64,000 bases of DNA from Granulicella sp. 5B5 (GCF_014083945.1 NZ_CP046444.1:620001-684000), one strand, 5' to 3'. Positions 51,833 through 60,448 are shown, numbered from the stretch's first letter. Numbers and translations: made by a program. Notes: generated from the sequence alone by a model not told the origin.

Positions 51833-51842
51833 AGATATATCT
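51833..51842. promoter_or_regulatory. Candidate ArsR operator 2
   Basis: AGATATATCT is a perfect 10-bp palindrome just downstream of the predicted transcription start. The 33-nt centre spacing (about three helical turns) puts it on the same face as operator 1. Confidence 0.6.
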
Positions 51843-51856
51843 GAAGGCCTCACCTC

Positions 51857-51982
51857 ATGTCGAACCAGTCCATCGTTCAGGAAAAATACGGCTCTGTCGC
51901 CCGCAGCGTCGCCTCCGCTAGCATGCAGGTCTGCTGCGACCCTGCAGCTAACTACCTGCGCCGCTGGGTGCCCCATTCATAA
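51857..51982 (+). pseudogene. N-terminal remnant of an arsM-like arsenite methyltransferase gene
   Basis: An ATG just after the ars promoter opens a 41-codon frame with IVQEKYGSVARSV and, further on, VCCDP. This resembles the start of ArsM proteins (IV.EKYG.AA.RV followed by a CC pair), which run to over 250 residues; here the frame stops at TAA 51980-51982. The rest of the gene is absent, with arsC beginning 70 nt later. It may also persist as a translated leader peptide. The identification rests on a short motif and is tentative. Confidence 0.5.
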
Positions 51983-52051
51983 CGCAGCTCTATCGCGGCA
52001 TGAGCGGGATGCAAATCTCTCCCCGCCTGCCATCTCCAGAAAGCGACCGTT

Positions 52052-52537
52052 ATGCCCTACAACGTGCTCTTCCTCTGCACCGGCAACTCGGCGCGCTCCA
52101 TCCTCGCCGAAGCCATCCTCAACTTCAAGGGCGCACCCAACTTCATCGCCTACAGCGCGGGCAGTCATCCCTCCGGCACCGTGCGGCCCGAAGCCCTCGC
52201 GCAACTCACCTCCGCTGGTATCCCCACCAACGGCCTCCGCAGCAAATCCTGGGACGAGTTTGCCACCCCCAACGCACCCAAAATGGACTTCGTCTTCACC
52301 GTCTGCGACAACGCCGCCAACGAGCCCTGCCCCTTCTGGCCCGGCCAACCCATGACCGCGCACTGGGGCATCGCCGACCCTGCCGCCGCCACCGGAACCC
52401 CTGACCAGATCGCCGCCGCCTATCGCGAAGCCTTCATGCTGCTTGATCGCCGCATCGCCCTCTTCCTCGCGCTACCCCACGCCTCGCTCGACCAGATCGC
52501 CCTCAAGCACGAACTCAACAAGATCGGACAGTCCTAA
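52052..52537 (+). CDS. arsC: Arsenate reductase, low-molecular-weight phosphatase type
   Basis: The 161-residue protein has the phosphatase-like loop CTGNSARS (Cys9 nucleophile, Arg) at the N terminus. Two further cysteines in [15 protein letters not shown] (Cys85 and Cys93) could form the redox relay known from thioredoxin-linked arsenate reductases, though their spacing differs slightly from the staphylococcal enzyme. It reduces As(V) to As(III) for export by the next gene, which starts 2 nt after its stop. A glutaredoxin gene ends the cluster and may supply reducing power. The protein is cytosolic. Confidence 0.93.
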   Translation: MPYNVLFLCTGNSARSILAEAILNFKGAPNFIAYSAGSHPSGTVRPEALAQLTSAGIPTNGLRSKSWDEFATPNAPKMDFVFTVCDNAANEPCPFWPGQPMTAHWGIADPAAATGTPDQIAAAYREAFMLLDRRIALFLALPHASLDQIALKHELNKIGQS

Positions 52538-52539
52538 CC

Positions 52540-53640
52540 ATGCCGGCTCAATCCCTCACGCAGGGCCAGCTCTGCGCTCCCTTGCAGCGTAAAAAGCTCT
52601 CCTTCATCGACCGCTTCCTCACCCTCTGGATCTTTCTCGCGATGGCCATCGGCGTCGCCCTCGGTCACTTCATCCCAGCCATCGCGGGCCTCGTCAACAG
52701 CTTCCAGCGCGGCACCACGAACATTCCCATCGCCATCGGCCTCATCATCATGATGTATCCGCCACTGGCAAAAGTTCGCTACGAAAAACTCGCCGAGGTC
52801 TTCCGCAACAAGCGCGTCCTCACCCTTTCGCTTGTGCAGAACTGGATCATCGGCCCGGCCCTCATGTTCGCGCTCGCCGTGCTCTTCCTGCGCCACCACC
52901 CCGCCTACATGCGCGGACTCATCCTCATCGGTATCGCCCGCTGCATCGCCATGGTCCTCGTCTGGAACGAGCTCGCCGAAGGCGACACCGACTACGTCGC
53001 CGGCCTCGTCGCTATCAACAGCCTCTTCCAGGTCCTCTTCTACAGCCTCTACGCATGGCTATTCCTCACCGTCGTTCCAGGCTGGCTCGGCCTGCAAGCC
53101 AGCGAAGTCCACATCGGCATCGCCCCCATCGCGAAGTCCGTCGGCATCTACCTCGGCATCCCCTTCGCCGCTGGCATCCTCACGCGCTTCACGCTCCTCC
53201 GCCTCAAAGGAGAAGAGTGGTATCGCACCCGCTTCATCCCGCGTATCAGCCCGCTCACGCTCATCGCGCTCCTCTTCACCATCCTCGTGATGTTCTCGCT
53301 CAAAGGCGACCTCATCGTGCGTCTCCCGCTCGACGTGCTCCTCATCGCCGTCCCGCTGGTCATCTACTTCGTCATCATGTTCACGGTCAGCTTCTGGATG
53401 GGCAAGCGCCTGGGCGCGGACTACGCCCAATCCGCGACACTCTCCTTCACCGCTGCGGGCAACAACTTCGAGCTCGCCATCGCCGTCGCAGTCGCGGTCT
53501 TCGGTCTCAACTCAGGCGAGGCCTTCGTCGGCGTCGTCGGCCCGCTCATCGAGGTCCCCGCGCTCATCGCGCTGGTCAACCTCGCCTTCTGGTTCCGCCG
53601 CCGCTACTTCACCCCCCAGGCACGGTCCGACTTCCCTTAG
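52540..53640 (+). CDS. acr3: Arsenite exporter, ACR3 family
   Basis: The 366-residue membrane protein has ten helices and the ACR3 signatures [33 protein letters not shown], the conserved Cys region [19 protein letters not shown] and [21 protein letters not shown]. It expels arsenite through the inner membrane, driven by the membrane potential. It is translationally close to arsC (2-nt gap). An arsB-type pump is not present. Confidence 0.95.
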   Translation: MPAQSLTQGQLCAPLQRKKLSFIDRFLTLWIFLAMAIGVALGHFIPAIAGLVNSFQRGTTNIPIAIGLIIMMYPPLAKVRYEKLAEVFRNKRVLTLSLVQNWIIGPALMFALAVLFLRHHPAYMRGLILIGIARCIAMVLVWNELAEGDTDYVAGLVAINSLFQVLFYSLYAWLFLTVVPGWLGLQASEVHIGIAPIAKSVGIYLGIPFAAGILTRFTLLRLKGEEWYRTRFIPRISPLTLIALLFTILVMFSLKGDLIVRLPLDVLLIAVPLVIYFVIMFTVSFWMGKRLGADYAQSATLSFTAAGNNFELAIAVAVAVFGLNSGEAFVGVVGPLIEVPALIALVNLAFWFRRRYFTPQARSDFP

Positions 53641-53667
53641 CCCCCACACTTCGACGACAATAGAACG

Positions 53668-53922
53668 ATGGACCTGAAGCTCTACACCGCCGATTGGTGC
53701 CGCGACTGCCGCGAGGCCAAGCGCTTCCTCACCACCCACTCCATCCCCTTCACCGAGGTCAACATCGAGACCACCCCCGGCGCCGCGCAGGAGGTCATCG
53801 CCCACACCGGCAAGCGCGCCATCCCCCAGTTCGTCCTCAACGGCAAATGGGTCCAGCCCTACAAGCCCGGCCAGGGCTTCCTCTACGACGAGATGTCCGA
53901 ACTCCTCGGCGTCACCCAGTAA
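53668..53922 (+). CDS. Glutaredoxin-like protein
   Basis: The 84-residue protein matches glutaredoxin/NrdH folds: YTADWCRDCREAKRFL (CxxC at residues ~10-13), VNIETTPGAAQEVI, the cis-Pro in GKRAIPQFVLNGKW and a C-terminal helix. It lies 27 nt after acr3 and is probably part of the ars operon, giving a possible electron donor for ArsC; the pairing is inference. GACAAT at 53656-53661 lies 6 nt before the ATG, so an internal leaderless promoter is also possible. Confidence 0.88.
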   Translation: MDLKLYTADWCRDCREAKRFLTTHSIPFTEVNIETTPGAAQEVIAHTGKRAIPQFVLNGKWVQPYKPGQGFLYDEMSELLGVTQ

Positions 53923-53943
53923 GGTTCTCATAGCTCCGTCACA

Positions 53944-54023
53944 GATCAGGTAGCCCGGCCCTTCAGGGCCGGGTCTCACAGGTGCCACAAGAAAGAAAGC
54001 CGGGGCTTCAGCCCCGGCTGCTC
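53944..54023 (-). repeat. REP unit, remote copy of the transposase-linked family
   Basis: The stretch contains ATCAGGTAGCCCGGCCC, TTCAGGGCCGGGTCTCA, GCCACAAGAAAGAAAGC and the hairpin CCGGGGCTTCAGCCCCGG. The order and core match the inverted REP unit at 23214-23288. It separates the glutaredoxin gene from the convergent ClC gene. Confidence 0.75.
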
Positions 54024-54039
54024 GTAACTTGGCCTGCTC

Positions 54040-55932
54040 TTACGCCTCCGCCCCCGTCTCATCCGGAGACGCCGGCACATCCACCGCAGGCTCATGCTGT
54101 TTCGTAAACGGCCACCGCAGCCGGATCACCCGTTCGCGGTCGATATCCTTGTGTGCCGCCTCGCTCCGACCCTTCAGCACATCCTCGATCGTCATCACGC
54201 CCACCAGCTTCCCTTCGCCGGACACCACCGGATACGCCGTCAGCTTGCTCTCCGCCATCGCCTCCGCGCAGCTCCGCAGCGTGTCCACCGGCGACACCGT
54301 CTTCGGCTCCAGCGCCGCGTCCTCGATCAGCGGCAACGTCAGCAGCTTCCCATCCTCGCGCGCCGCACCCGCCACCTGGATCATCTTTCCTCGGGTCAGC
54401 ATCCCGCGCAGCTTGCCCTCGCCATCCACCAGAGGAAACACCCGCTGCCAGTGCGACCAGCCCGCCGCGCCGCGCTCTTCCATCGCCTCCAGCCAGTGCA
54501 GCGCGTCCTTGCGCGTCGCCGTCACCGGCAGCGCGAACACGCTCGTGTGCATCGCCTGCGCCACCAGCATCGTCTCCAGCGGGTCCACACCGTACTCGCG
54601 GCTCAGGTGGAACCCGCGCCTGCTCAGGTTCTCCGTCAGCATCGACCGCGGTTGAACCAGCACACTCACCGCATACGCGCCCACGCAGCTCAGCAGCACC
54701 GGCAGCATCAATCCGCCGTTGTGCGTCATCTCCAGCGCCAGCATCGCACTCGTCAGCGGAGCCCCAATCGCAGCCGACAGCACGCTCGTCATCCCGATCA
54801 GCGCCCAAGCGCCCGTCGGCATCCCATAGGGCATAAAGTGCCCCAGCGCCGCACCCAGCGCTCCACCAATCATCAACAACGGCGCCAGGATACCGCCCGC
54901 CGTATTCGACCCCAGCGAGAACACCCAGATCGCCGACTTCACAATCAGGATCCCCACCAGCAGCTGCCACATCGCATTGCCGTCAATCAGCTGCTGGATC
55001 ACGCTGTAGCCCACGCCCAGCGACTTCGGGAAGATCAGCCCGCCGATCCCCACGCCCAGCCCGCCAATCGCCGGGTACCACATCCAATGGAATGGCAGGT
55101 GCTCGAACTTCTCTTCAATCCAGTGGATCGCCTTGCTCAGGCCCGCGGCCACAAACGCCGCCACCAGCCCCAGCACCAGCGCGCCCAGCATCGCCGAGTG
55201 GTAGATCGGCGCGCCCGTCTCCGCCATGTGGAAGATCGAGCCCGGCCCCAGCAGCAAACGCCGCACCGCGCCCGCTGTCACGCACGCAATCGCCACCGGC
55301 ACCAGCGACCGTGGACGCCACTCGAACAGCAGGATCTCCACCGCCAGCAGCGTCGCGCTCATCGGGCAGTTGAACGTCGCCGCCATGCCTGCGGACGCAC
55401 CCGCCACCATCAGCACCGTGCGTTCGGAGTCCGTAAGAGGCAGCAACTGCCCCACCACGCTCCCAATTGCACCGCCGGTAATGATCACCGGGCCTTCAGC
55501 CCCGAACGGGCCACCGGAGCCGATCGACACCGCCGTCGCCAGCGGCTTCAGCACCGCCACGCGCGGCTGCACGCGGCCCTTGCCGAAGACGATCGTCTCC
55601 ACGGCCTCAGGCATACCATGCCCGCGCACGCGCGGCGACAGATAGCGCGCAATCACGCCAACGATCAGCCCGCCGGCCACCGGCATCAGCGCCAGCCACC
55701 AGTGCTGCGTCGCCGTCTGCCACCAGCGCTCCGACGCAGGAAACGCCTGCCACGGATCGCGGTCAACGAAGCTCCACTTCTGGAAGTAAAAAAGGTTCGT
55801 AAAGAGTGCGATCAGCTCCAGTAGGGCCCATGCTGCCACTGCGCTTACTGCACCCAGCCCTGCTGCCAGGGCACTCGTATAAAGGATTCGGCTATCTGCC
55901 GAATAGTCCCGTAGTTTACTCCCCGCTTCCAT
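54040..55932 (-). CDS. ClC-family chloride channel/transporter with CBS pair
   Basis: The 630-residue protein has a ClC membrane core (residues ~15-440) with the selectivity sequences GSGGPFGAEGPVI (gating Glu in AEGP where many family members have REGP) and GSNTAGGILAPLLMIGGALGA. A tandem CBS domain follows at ~455-600 (LVDGEGKLRGMLTRG, SGEGKLVGVMTIEDVL). The gating Glu is compatible with either a Cl-/H+ antiporter or a channel; the distinguishing proton Glu could not be pinned. CBS domains usually sense adenine nucleotides. A MarR-type gene is upstream on the same strand. Confidence 0.9.
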   Translation of the reverse strand: MEAGSKLRDYSADSRILYTSALAAGLGAVSAVAAWALLELIALFTNLFYFQKWSFVDRDPWQAFPASERWWQTATQHWWLALMPVAGGLIVGVIARYLSPRVRGHGMPEAVETIVFGKGRVQPRVAVLKPLATAVSIGSGGPFGAEGPVIITGGAIGSVVGQLLPLTDSERTVLMVAGASAGMAATFNCPMSATLLAVEILLFEWRPRSLVPVAIACVTAGAVRRLLLGPGSIFHMAETGAPIYHSAMLGALVLGLVAAFVAAGLSKAIHWIEEKFEHLPFHWMWYPAIGGLGVGIGGLIFPKSLGVGYSVIQQLIDGNAMWQLLVGILIVKSAIWVFSLGSNTAGGILAPLLMIGGALGAALGHFMPYGMPTGAWALIGMTSVLSAAIGAPLTSAMLALEMTHNGGLMLPVLLSCVGAYAVSVLVQPRSMLTENLSRRGFHLSREYGVDPLETMLVAQAMHTSVFALPVTATRKDALHWLEAMEERGAAGWSHWQRVFPLVDGEGKLRGMLTRGKMIQVAGAAREDGKLLTLPLIEDAALEPKTVSPVDTLRSCAEAMAESKLTAYPVVSGEGKLVGVMTIEDVLKGRSEAAHKDIDRERVIRLRWPFTKQHEPAVDVPASPDETGAEA

Positions 55933-55980
55933 CTGCCTCTTTCCGTCTTCCGTGCTGGCCGCGTCTTGCGGGCCGCTTGC

Positions 55981-56436
55981 TTATCCGTTGCTGCCTGCAG
56001 TCGTAAGCGCCAACTGCTGCAGGTTCTTCAGTGCCTCAATCAGCGGATCGCACTTGGGTGCCAACTCCGCCACATGCTCTTCCACCAGCTTCGTCAGCAC
56101 GCTTTCGCCCTCCGGCGTCAGCCGTACCAGTGACCGCCGCAGGTCGCGCTCATCGTGCTCGCGCTTCACCAGCCCGGACCGCTCCGCACGGTCTACCAGC
56201 TCGACCATGCTGTTGTGCTTCAGCACCATCCGTTCCGCCAGGTAGCTGATCGAGGCGTCCTGGCCCTCCGGCATCGCCGCGATCACCTGCATCAGCTGAT
56301 ACTGTTGGGTGGCGATGCCATAGCGCTCCGCCGCTGCTTCGCTGAAGCTCATAAACCGCCGCATCTCGTAGCGAAACTCAGCCAGGCTCTTCAACCGTTG
56401 ATCGTTCGCAGACAAACTGCTTACAGTCGTCATCAT
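55981..56436 (-). CDS. MarR-family transcriptional regulator
   Basis: From ATG 56436 (AAGGAAGTGAAG before it) the protein has 151 residues. The winged helix reads QYQLMQVIAAMPEGQDASIS, YLAERMVLKHNSMVELVDRAERSGLV and wing REHDERDLRRSLVRLTPEG. An upstream in-frame extension of 23 codons is not supported. The ClC gene follows 48 nt downstream on the same strand and may be regulated with it. The palindrome at 56496-56511 is a candidate self-operator. The effector is unknown. Confidence 0.9.
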   Translation of the reverse strand: MMTTVSSLSANDQRLKSLAEFRYEMRRFMSFSEAAAERYGIATQQYQLMQVIAAMPEGQDASISYLAERMVLKHNSMVELVDRAERSGLVKREHDERDLRRSLVRLTPEGESVLTKLVEEHVAELAPKCDPLIEALKNLQQLALTTAGSNG

Positions 56437-56495
56437 CTTCACTTCCTTTGCATTATATCGCGCCGCGATTCTGGCGGGCATATCCTTGGATGCAC

Positions 56496-56511
56496 CCTTG
56501 CGCACTCAAGG
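56496..56511. promoter_or_regulatory. Candidate MarR operator
   Basis: CCTTG (56496-56500), 6 nt, CAAGG (56507-56511) is a perfect inverted repeat in the marR/purB divergent region, of the size seen for MarR sites. TACACT at 56518-56523 follows. Confidence 0.35.
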
Positions 56512-56612
56512 AATAGCTACACTACTGTTGGCCCCACTTCACCGGATGTGACCAATATCACAATCGCACCCGTTTTTATCGTCATACCCTTCCATCAACC
56601 CTGGAGTTTCAA

Positions 56613-57911
56613 ATGATCGCCCGCTATACTCGGCCCGCCATGGCCGCCATCTGGTCTGACCAGCAGAAGTTCAACAACTGGCTCCGCGTTGAGCTCGCCG
56701 CTACCGCTGCCCTGGCTCGCGCCGGTGTCGTCCCCACCTCGGCCGCTGAGGTGCTGCAACAGAAGGCATCCTTCACCATCGAGCGCATCCACCAGATCGA
56801 AGCCGAAACCCGGCACGATGTGCTCGCCTTCACAACTGCCGTCGCCGAGGCCGTCGGGCCCGAAGCGCGGTGGCTGCACTATGGCCTCACCTCCACCGAT
56901 GTCGTCGACACGGCACAGGCTCTGGCCATCACACAAGCCTCTGAATTGATCCGTGCGGGTATTGTGAGGCTTCGCGACATATTACGCAAGCGTGCGATCG
57001 AGTTCCAGCACACCCCCACCATCGGCCGCACCCACGGCGTCCACGCCGAGCCTACCACCTTCGGCGCCAAGCTCCTCCTCTGGTACTCCGAGATGGGCCG
57101 CAACCTCAAGCGTTTCAATGCCGCAGCCGAAGATCTTCGCGTAGGAAAACTCTCCGGCGCCGTCGGTGCCTTCGGCAAGCTCAAGCCCGAGCACGAAGCC
57201 GCCATCCTCGCCGATCTCGGCCTCACCCCGGCCCTTGTCTCCACCCAGGTCCTGCAACGCGACCGCCATGCCGCCTACATCACCACCCTCGCCGTCATGG
57301 CCTCCACCCTCGACAAGATCGGCCTGGAGGTCCGCCACCTCCAGCGCACCGAGGTCCGCGAAGCCGAAGAGTTCTTCTCCCCCGGCCAGAAGGGCTCCAG
57401 CGCCATGCCGCACAAGCGCAACCCCATCACCTGCGAGAACATCTGCGGCCTTGCCCGCGTGATACGCGGCAATGCTCAAGTAGCACTTGAAAATGTCGCC
57501 CTCTGGCACGAGCGCGACATCTCCCACTCCTCTGCCGAGCGCGTCATCTTCCCCGACACCACCATCCTCGCCGACTACCTCCTCGACAAGACCGCCACCC
57601 TCATCGAAAAGCTCCTCGTCTACCCGCACCGGATGCTCAAGAACCTCGAGTCCACCCACGGCCTCGTCTTCTCCGGCCAGCTCCTCGTCGACCTCGCCGC
57701 CGCCGGCATGACCCGCGAAGACGCCTACAAGGTCGTCCAAACCCACGCCATGAACGCCTGGCAAAACGACCTCAACTTCCGCGAGCTCATCGAAAACGAC
57801 CCCCTCGTCCTCGAGTTCCTCGGCAAGAAAAAGATCGCCCAGGCCTTCGAAGTCAACCGCCAGCTCCAGAACATCGACGCCATCTTCGACCGCGTCCTCG
57901 CCGAAGGCTAA
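56613..57911 (+). CDS. purB: Adenylosuccinate lyase
   Basis: The 432-residue protein starts MIARYTRPAMAAIWSDQQKF, the characteristic opening of the family. HYGLTSTDVVDTA, GRTHGVHAEPTTFG and the fumarase-superfamily signature GSSAMPHKRNPI are complete. It catalyses two steps of purine synthesis, releasing fumarate from SAICAR and adenylosuccinate. The stop overlaps by 4 nt with the stop of the convergent response-regulator gene. Confidence 0.96.
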   Translation: MIARYTRPAMAAIWSDQQKFNNWLRVELAATAALARAGVVPTSAAEVLQQKASFTIERIHQIEAETRHDVLAFTTAVAEAVGPEARWLHYGLTSTDVVDTAQALAITQASELIRAGIVRLRDILRKRAIEFQHTPTIGRTHGVHAEPTTFGAKLLLWYSEMGRNLKRFNAAAEDLRVGKLSGAVGAFGKLKPEHEAAILADLGLTPALVSTQVLQRDRHAAYITTLAVMASTLDKIGLEVRHLQRTEVREAEEFFSPGQKGSSAMPHKRNPITCENICGLARVIRGNAQVALENVALWHERDISHSSAERVIFPDTTILADYLLDKTATLIEKLLVYPHRMLKNLESTHGLVFSGQLLVDLAAAGMTREDAYKVVQTHAMNAWQNDLNFRELIENDPLVLEFLGKKKIAQAFEVNRQLQNIDAIFDRVLAEG

Positions 57912-58558
57912 ACTCCTGCTTCGATCGTTTGCCTCGCAACCCCAAACGGCTGCGAGGTCTCCGGGTCCAGCTCCTGCACGACCGCATAGTGTACCGGCGT
58001 CTGGCAGTACATACATTCGGTCTCGTGGATTCTCATGACCTCATCGCTCAGCACCTGCGGCAGCGCCCGCAGACACTCCGGGCAGCTGATCATCGCATAG
58101 ATCGCACCCGCAGGGCGTTCTCCACTCGCGGTCACCTTGCTCCGCGAGGTCCATATCGGTGCCGTCGAATTGGACCCGCGCGGCGCAGCCGGCAGCGCCT
58201 GTGACAACACCTCAATCTGCTCCACCAGAGTCTTCACCCCAGTGCCCTTTTCATGAAACACGTCTGCGGCGATCCCCTCAGGCAGCTCGCTGCCCGTATA
58301 CGCTCCACTCGTCGCCACCACATAGATCGCCGCAAGCCGTCTCCGCACGATCGACAGCAGCTCAAACCCCGACATCCCCGGCATGTTCAGGTCCGACACC
58401 AGAACATCCGGCATCCAGCTCCGCATCGTCCGCAACGCAGAGAACCCATCCACCGCCGTCTGCACCTCATGGCCTCGTTGCCGGAATATCTCCCCCAGCA
58501 GCGCTCGCACCAGAGGCTCATCATCCACAATCAGAAGTTTCGTGGTTGTCACAGACAT
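57908..58558 (-). CDS. Response-regulator receiver fused to a zinc-ribbon-like domain
   Basis: From ATG 58558 (GGAGAAGGTCAAGAG upstream) the protein has 216 residues. The receiver domain (residues ~5-122) keeps the acidic pair Asp12/Asp13, phospho-acceptor Asp56 (SDLNMPGMSG) and Lys104 (FHEKG). There is no HTH; instead, after a Ser/Ala linker, residues ~155-195 carry CPEC (Cys159, Cys162) and CMYC (Cys182, Cys185) with a nearby His190, which looks like a zinc ribbon. The Crp/Fnr gene is 107 nt upstream on the same strand. No kinase is adjacent. The output is unknown; a phosphorylation-dependent protein or nucleic-acid binder is possible. Confidence 0.82.
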   Translation of the reverse strand: MSVTTTKLLIVDDEPLVRALLGEIFRQRGHEVQTAVDGFSALRTMRSWMPDVLVSDLNMPGMSGFELLSIVRRRLAAIYVVATSGAYTGSELPEGIAADVFHEKGTGVKTLVEQIEVLSQALPAAPRGSNSTAPIWTSRSKVTASGERPAGAIYAMISCPECLRALPQVLSDEVMRIHETECMYCQTPVHYAVVQELDPETSQPFGVARQTIEAGV

Positions 58559-58664
58559 CTCTTGACCTTCTCCTCGCATCTACCGTCTGTGGACGGCTGA
58601 TGCAACAGCTAAAGTCTCCCATCTGGACAAACGCCTGGTCTGCTCAAAATTGCTCATCTTACGC

Positions 58665-59432
58665 CTAATCCGCAGCTAACGTCTCTGGCGCTGGTTTCCG
58701 TGGAACTTTGCGCTTCTTCTTCTCGGGCGTATCCACCGTAATAGGCGGCGTTGCATTCCCCGGCGGCAACCTGTCGTGCAGAACCACATTCAGTAGCGAC
58801 TTGTGCACCCGAATACGCCCGTTGTACTCGATGAAGCCCAGCTTCCGAAACCGGTTCATGAAGAAGCTCACCCGCGACCGCGTCGTCCCGATCATCTCCG
58901 CAAGCGTCTCCTGTGTAATCGGAGGGATCAGCATCTGCGGCTCACCCGCTCTGTCGAACTCCGCCATCAGCAGCAGAATCCGTGCCAATCTGCGCTCGCT
59001 GGAGTTGAACAGTTGGTCCACTAGATCGGCCTGCGTCCGCATGCTCCGCGCCAGCAGAAAATGGAGAAACAGACCCGAGAAGGCGTGTTCCTCGTGCAGC
59101 ACGCGGATCATCTCGGCCCGCTCGATCTTCAGTGCCAGGCAGGCTGTAATCGCCGTTGACGTCGCCAGCCGCAGCCCGGCTACCCCCGCAATCGCCTCTT
59201 CCCCCACAAAGTCCCCGGCGCGCAGCAGCGTAATCGTCGCCTCTTTGCCGTTCGCGGACACCACCGTCAGCTTCGCCCGCCCGCTCTGCAGATAAAACAC
59301 GCAGTCGGCCTTGCTGCCCTGCGCGAAGAACGTTTCCTTCGGCTTCAGATGCACGACCTTCCGGCCAATCCCGGAGCTGGCGAGAAACGCCTCCGGGTCG
59401 AATACAGCTTTGCGGTTCTTCAGACTTGCCAT
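58665..59432 (-). CDS. Crp/Fnr-family transcriptional regulator
   Basis: Started at ATG 59432 (AAGGAG 10 nt before it), the protein has 255 residues. An N-terminal cyclic-nucleotide-type beta-roll (KETFFAQGSKADCVFYLQSGRAKL, GDFVGEEAIAG) precedes the dimerisation helix and a Crp-type HTH (ITQETLAEMIGTTRSRVSFFMNRFRKLGFI). The tail of ~45 residues is basic and Pro-rich (KKKRKVPRKPAPE). The FNR Fe-S cysteines are absent and the cAMP-contacting GE..R pattern is not intact, so the signal is unknown. The receiver/zinc-ribbon gene follows on the same strand. Confidence 0.9.
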   Translation of the reverse strand: MASLKNRKAVFDPEAFLASSGIGRKVVHLKPKETFFAQGSKADCVFYLQSGRAKLTVVSANGKEATITLLRAGDFVGEEAIAGVAGLRLATSTAITACLALKIERAEMIRVLHEEHAFSGLFLHFLLARSMRTQADLVDQLFNSSERRLARILLLMAEFDRAGEPQMLIPPITQETLAEMIGTTRSRVSFFMNRFRKLGFIEYNGRIRVHKSLLNVVLHDRLPPGNATPPITVDTPEKKKRKVPRKPAPETLAAD

Positions 59433-59480
59433 AGAGCGGGGCTCCTTGCCCCGGCGAACCGACTCATTCAACCTGCATAA

Positions 59481-59494
59481 GTTAGCTGGCTAAC
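59481..59494. promoter_or_regulatory. Palindrome upstream of the Crp/Fnr gene, candidate operator
   Basis: GTTAGC-TG-GCTAAC is a 6-bp inverted repeat about 50 nt before the chosen start of the regulator gene, where a self-regulatory site would be expected. Confidence 0.35.
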
Positions 59495-59757
59495 ATATCT
59501 CTCTCATCATCGTACGTCCACAAACCCCCTGGCTGTTCACTTTTGCTCACCAAATCGCCCCACCGGGGAATGTGGATTCATCCCAGCTTCCCTTCCAGCT
59601 CCGATACAAGAATCCTGTCAACCCCAGCCCCCTGTAACGCACTCTCTTTCAATGTGTTATTCGCAATCTTTCATCCCCTCGATTCCCGTACAATAGAGCT
59701 AGGGGCCACAGAACACTCACCCGCGTCTGCTTGGGGCCGAGGAAGCCGGGTTCCACC

Positions 59758-59808
59758 CCTAACCCCAATCCGCTGCGGATCTTAGCCCCAAAACGAGGGG
59801 GGAGGGTC
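59758..59808 (+). repeat. Dispersed ~50-bp intergenic repeat, copy 3
   Basis: It reads CCTAACCCCAATCCG, CTGCGGATCTTAGCCCC, AAAACGA, GGGGGGAGGGTC, matching the copies at 13077 and 22525. It lies ~30 nt before the YkgJ-like start. Confidence 0.8.
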
Positions 59809-59839
59809 ACCGCCTCCCAGCCACACTGGCGCCCTCACG

Positions 59840-60433
59840 ATGGAGGCTCTTCAACCGATGTCCGAGCTCTTCCCCATCCTCGACGCCACACTCACCTCCG
59901 CCGCCGCCCGCTCCGGAGACTGGCTCGCCTGCCGCCCCGGCTGCCATCAGTGCTGCATCGGCGTCTTCCCTATCTCCGCCCTCGACGCCGAGGCCCTCAA
60001 CACCGCCCTCGACGCCGCCGACCCGGCCATCGCCGACCGCATCCGCAACCGAGCTGCAGCCTCCCGCGACCGCCTAACTCCCAGCTTCCCCGGCAACCCC
60101 ACCACCGGAGAGCTCTTCACCCAGCCCCACCACGAAGACGACTTCGAAGACTTCGCCAACGACGAGCCCTGCCCCATCCTCGCCCCCGAAACCGGCACCT
60201 GCGACCTCTACGCCGCGCGCCCCGTCCAGTGCCGCACCTTCGGCCCACCTATCCGCGACGACGAAGACCACCTCACCGTCTGCGAGCTCTGCTTCATCGA
60301 TGCCCCACCCGAGGAGGTAGCCGCCGCCGAGATGGACCAGGGCTGGCGCCCCCTCGAAGACACCCTCATCTCCGCCGCGGAAGCCCGCACCAGCATCGCC
60401 AGCCCAACGCTCATCGCCTTTGCCATCAGATAG
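59840..60433 (+). CDS. YkgJ-family cysteine-cluster protein
   Basis: The 197-residue protein starts at ATG 59840 or 59858. It carries the YkgJ Cys pattern: CRPGCHQCCIG near the N terminus and EPCPILAPETGTCDLYAARP followed by VQCRTFGPP. Such Cx3Cx2C...C...C arrangements are thought to bind a metal or Fe-S cluster; the biochemical role of the family is not established. A later CELC adds two more Cys. There is no signal peptide. It stands alone, divergent from the Crp/Fnr gene and convergent with the next. Confidence 0.88.
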   Translation: MEALQPMSELFPILDATLTSAAARSGDWLACRPGCHQCCIGVFPISALDAEALNTALDAADPAIADRIRNRAAASRDRLTPSFPGNPTTGELFTQPHHEDDFEDFANDEPCPILAPETGTCDLYAARPVQCRTFGPPIRDDEDHLTVCELCFIDAPPEEVAAAEMDQGWRPLEDTLISAAEARTSIASPTLIAFAIR

Positions 60434-60448
60434 TTCCTAAAGATATCT

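Larger units (their letters stand above)
59433..59839. other. Divergent intergenic region of the crp-like and ykgJ-like genes
   Basis: No gene is seen in these ~400 nt. The region contains a palindrome (59481-59494), a TACAAT hexamer at about 59690 that could serve the plus strand, and copy 3 of the dispersed repeat (59758-59808). The stretch 59500-59700 is less GC-rich than the rest of the window. Confidence 0.5.

Noticed and set aside
54094-55824. A 576-codon open frame on the plus strand
   Set aside because: Antisense to the ClC/CBS gene; the product is a string of Arg, His, Gln and Pro, typical of a shadow frame in GC-rich DNA.
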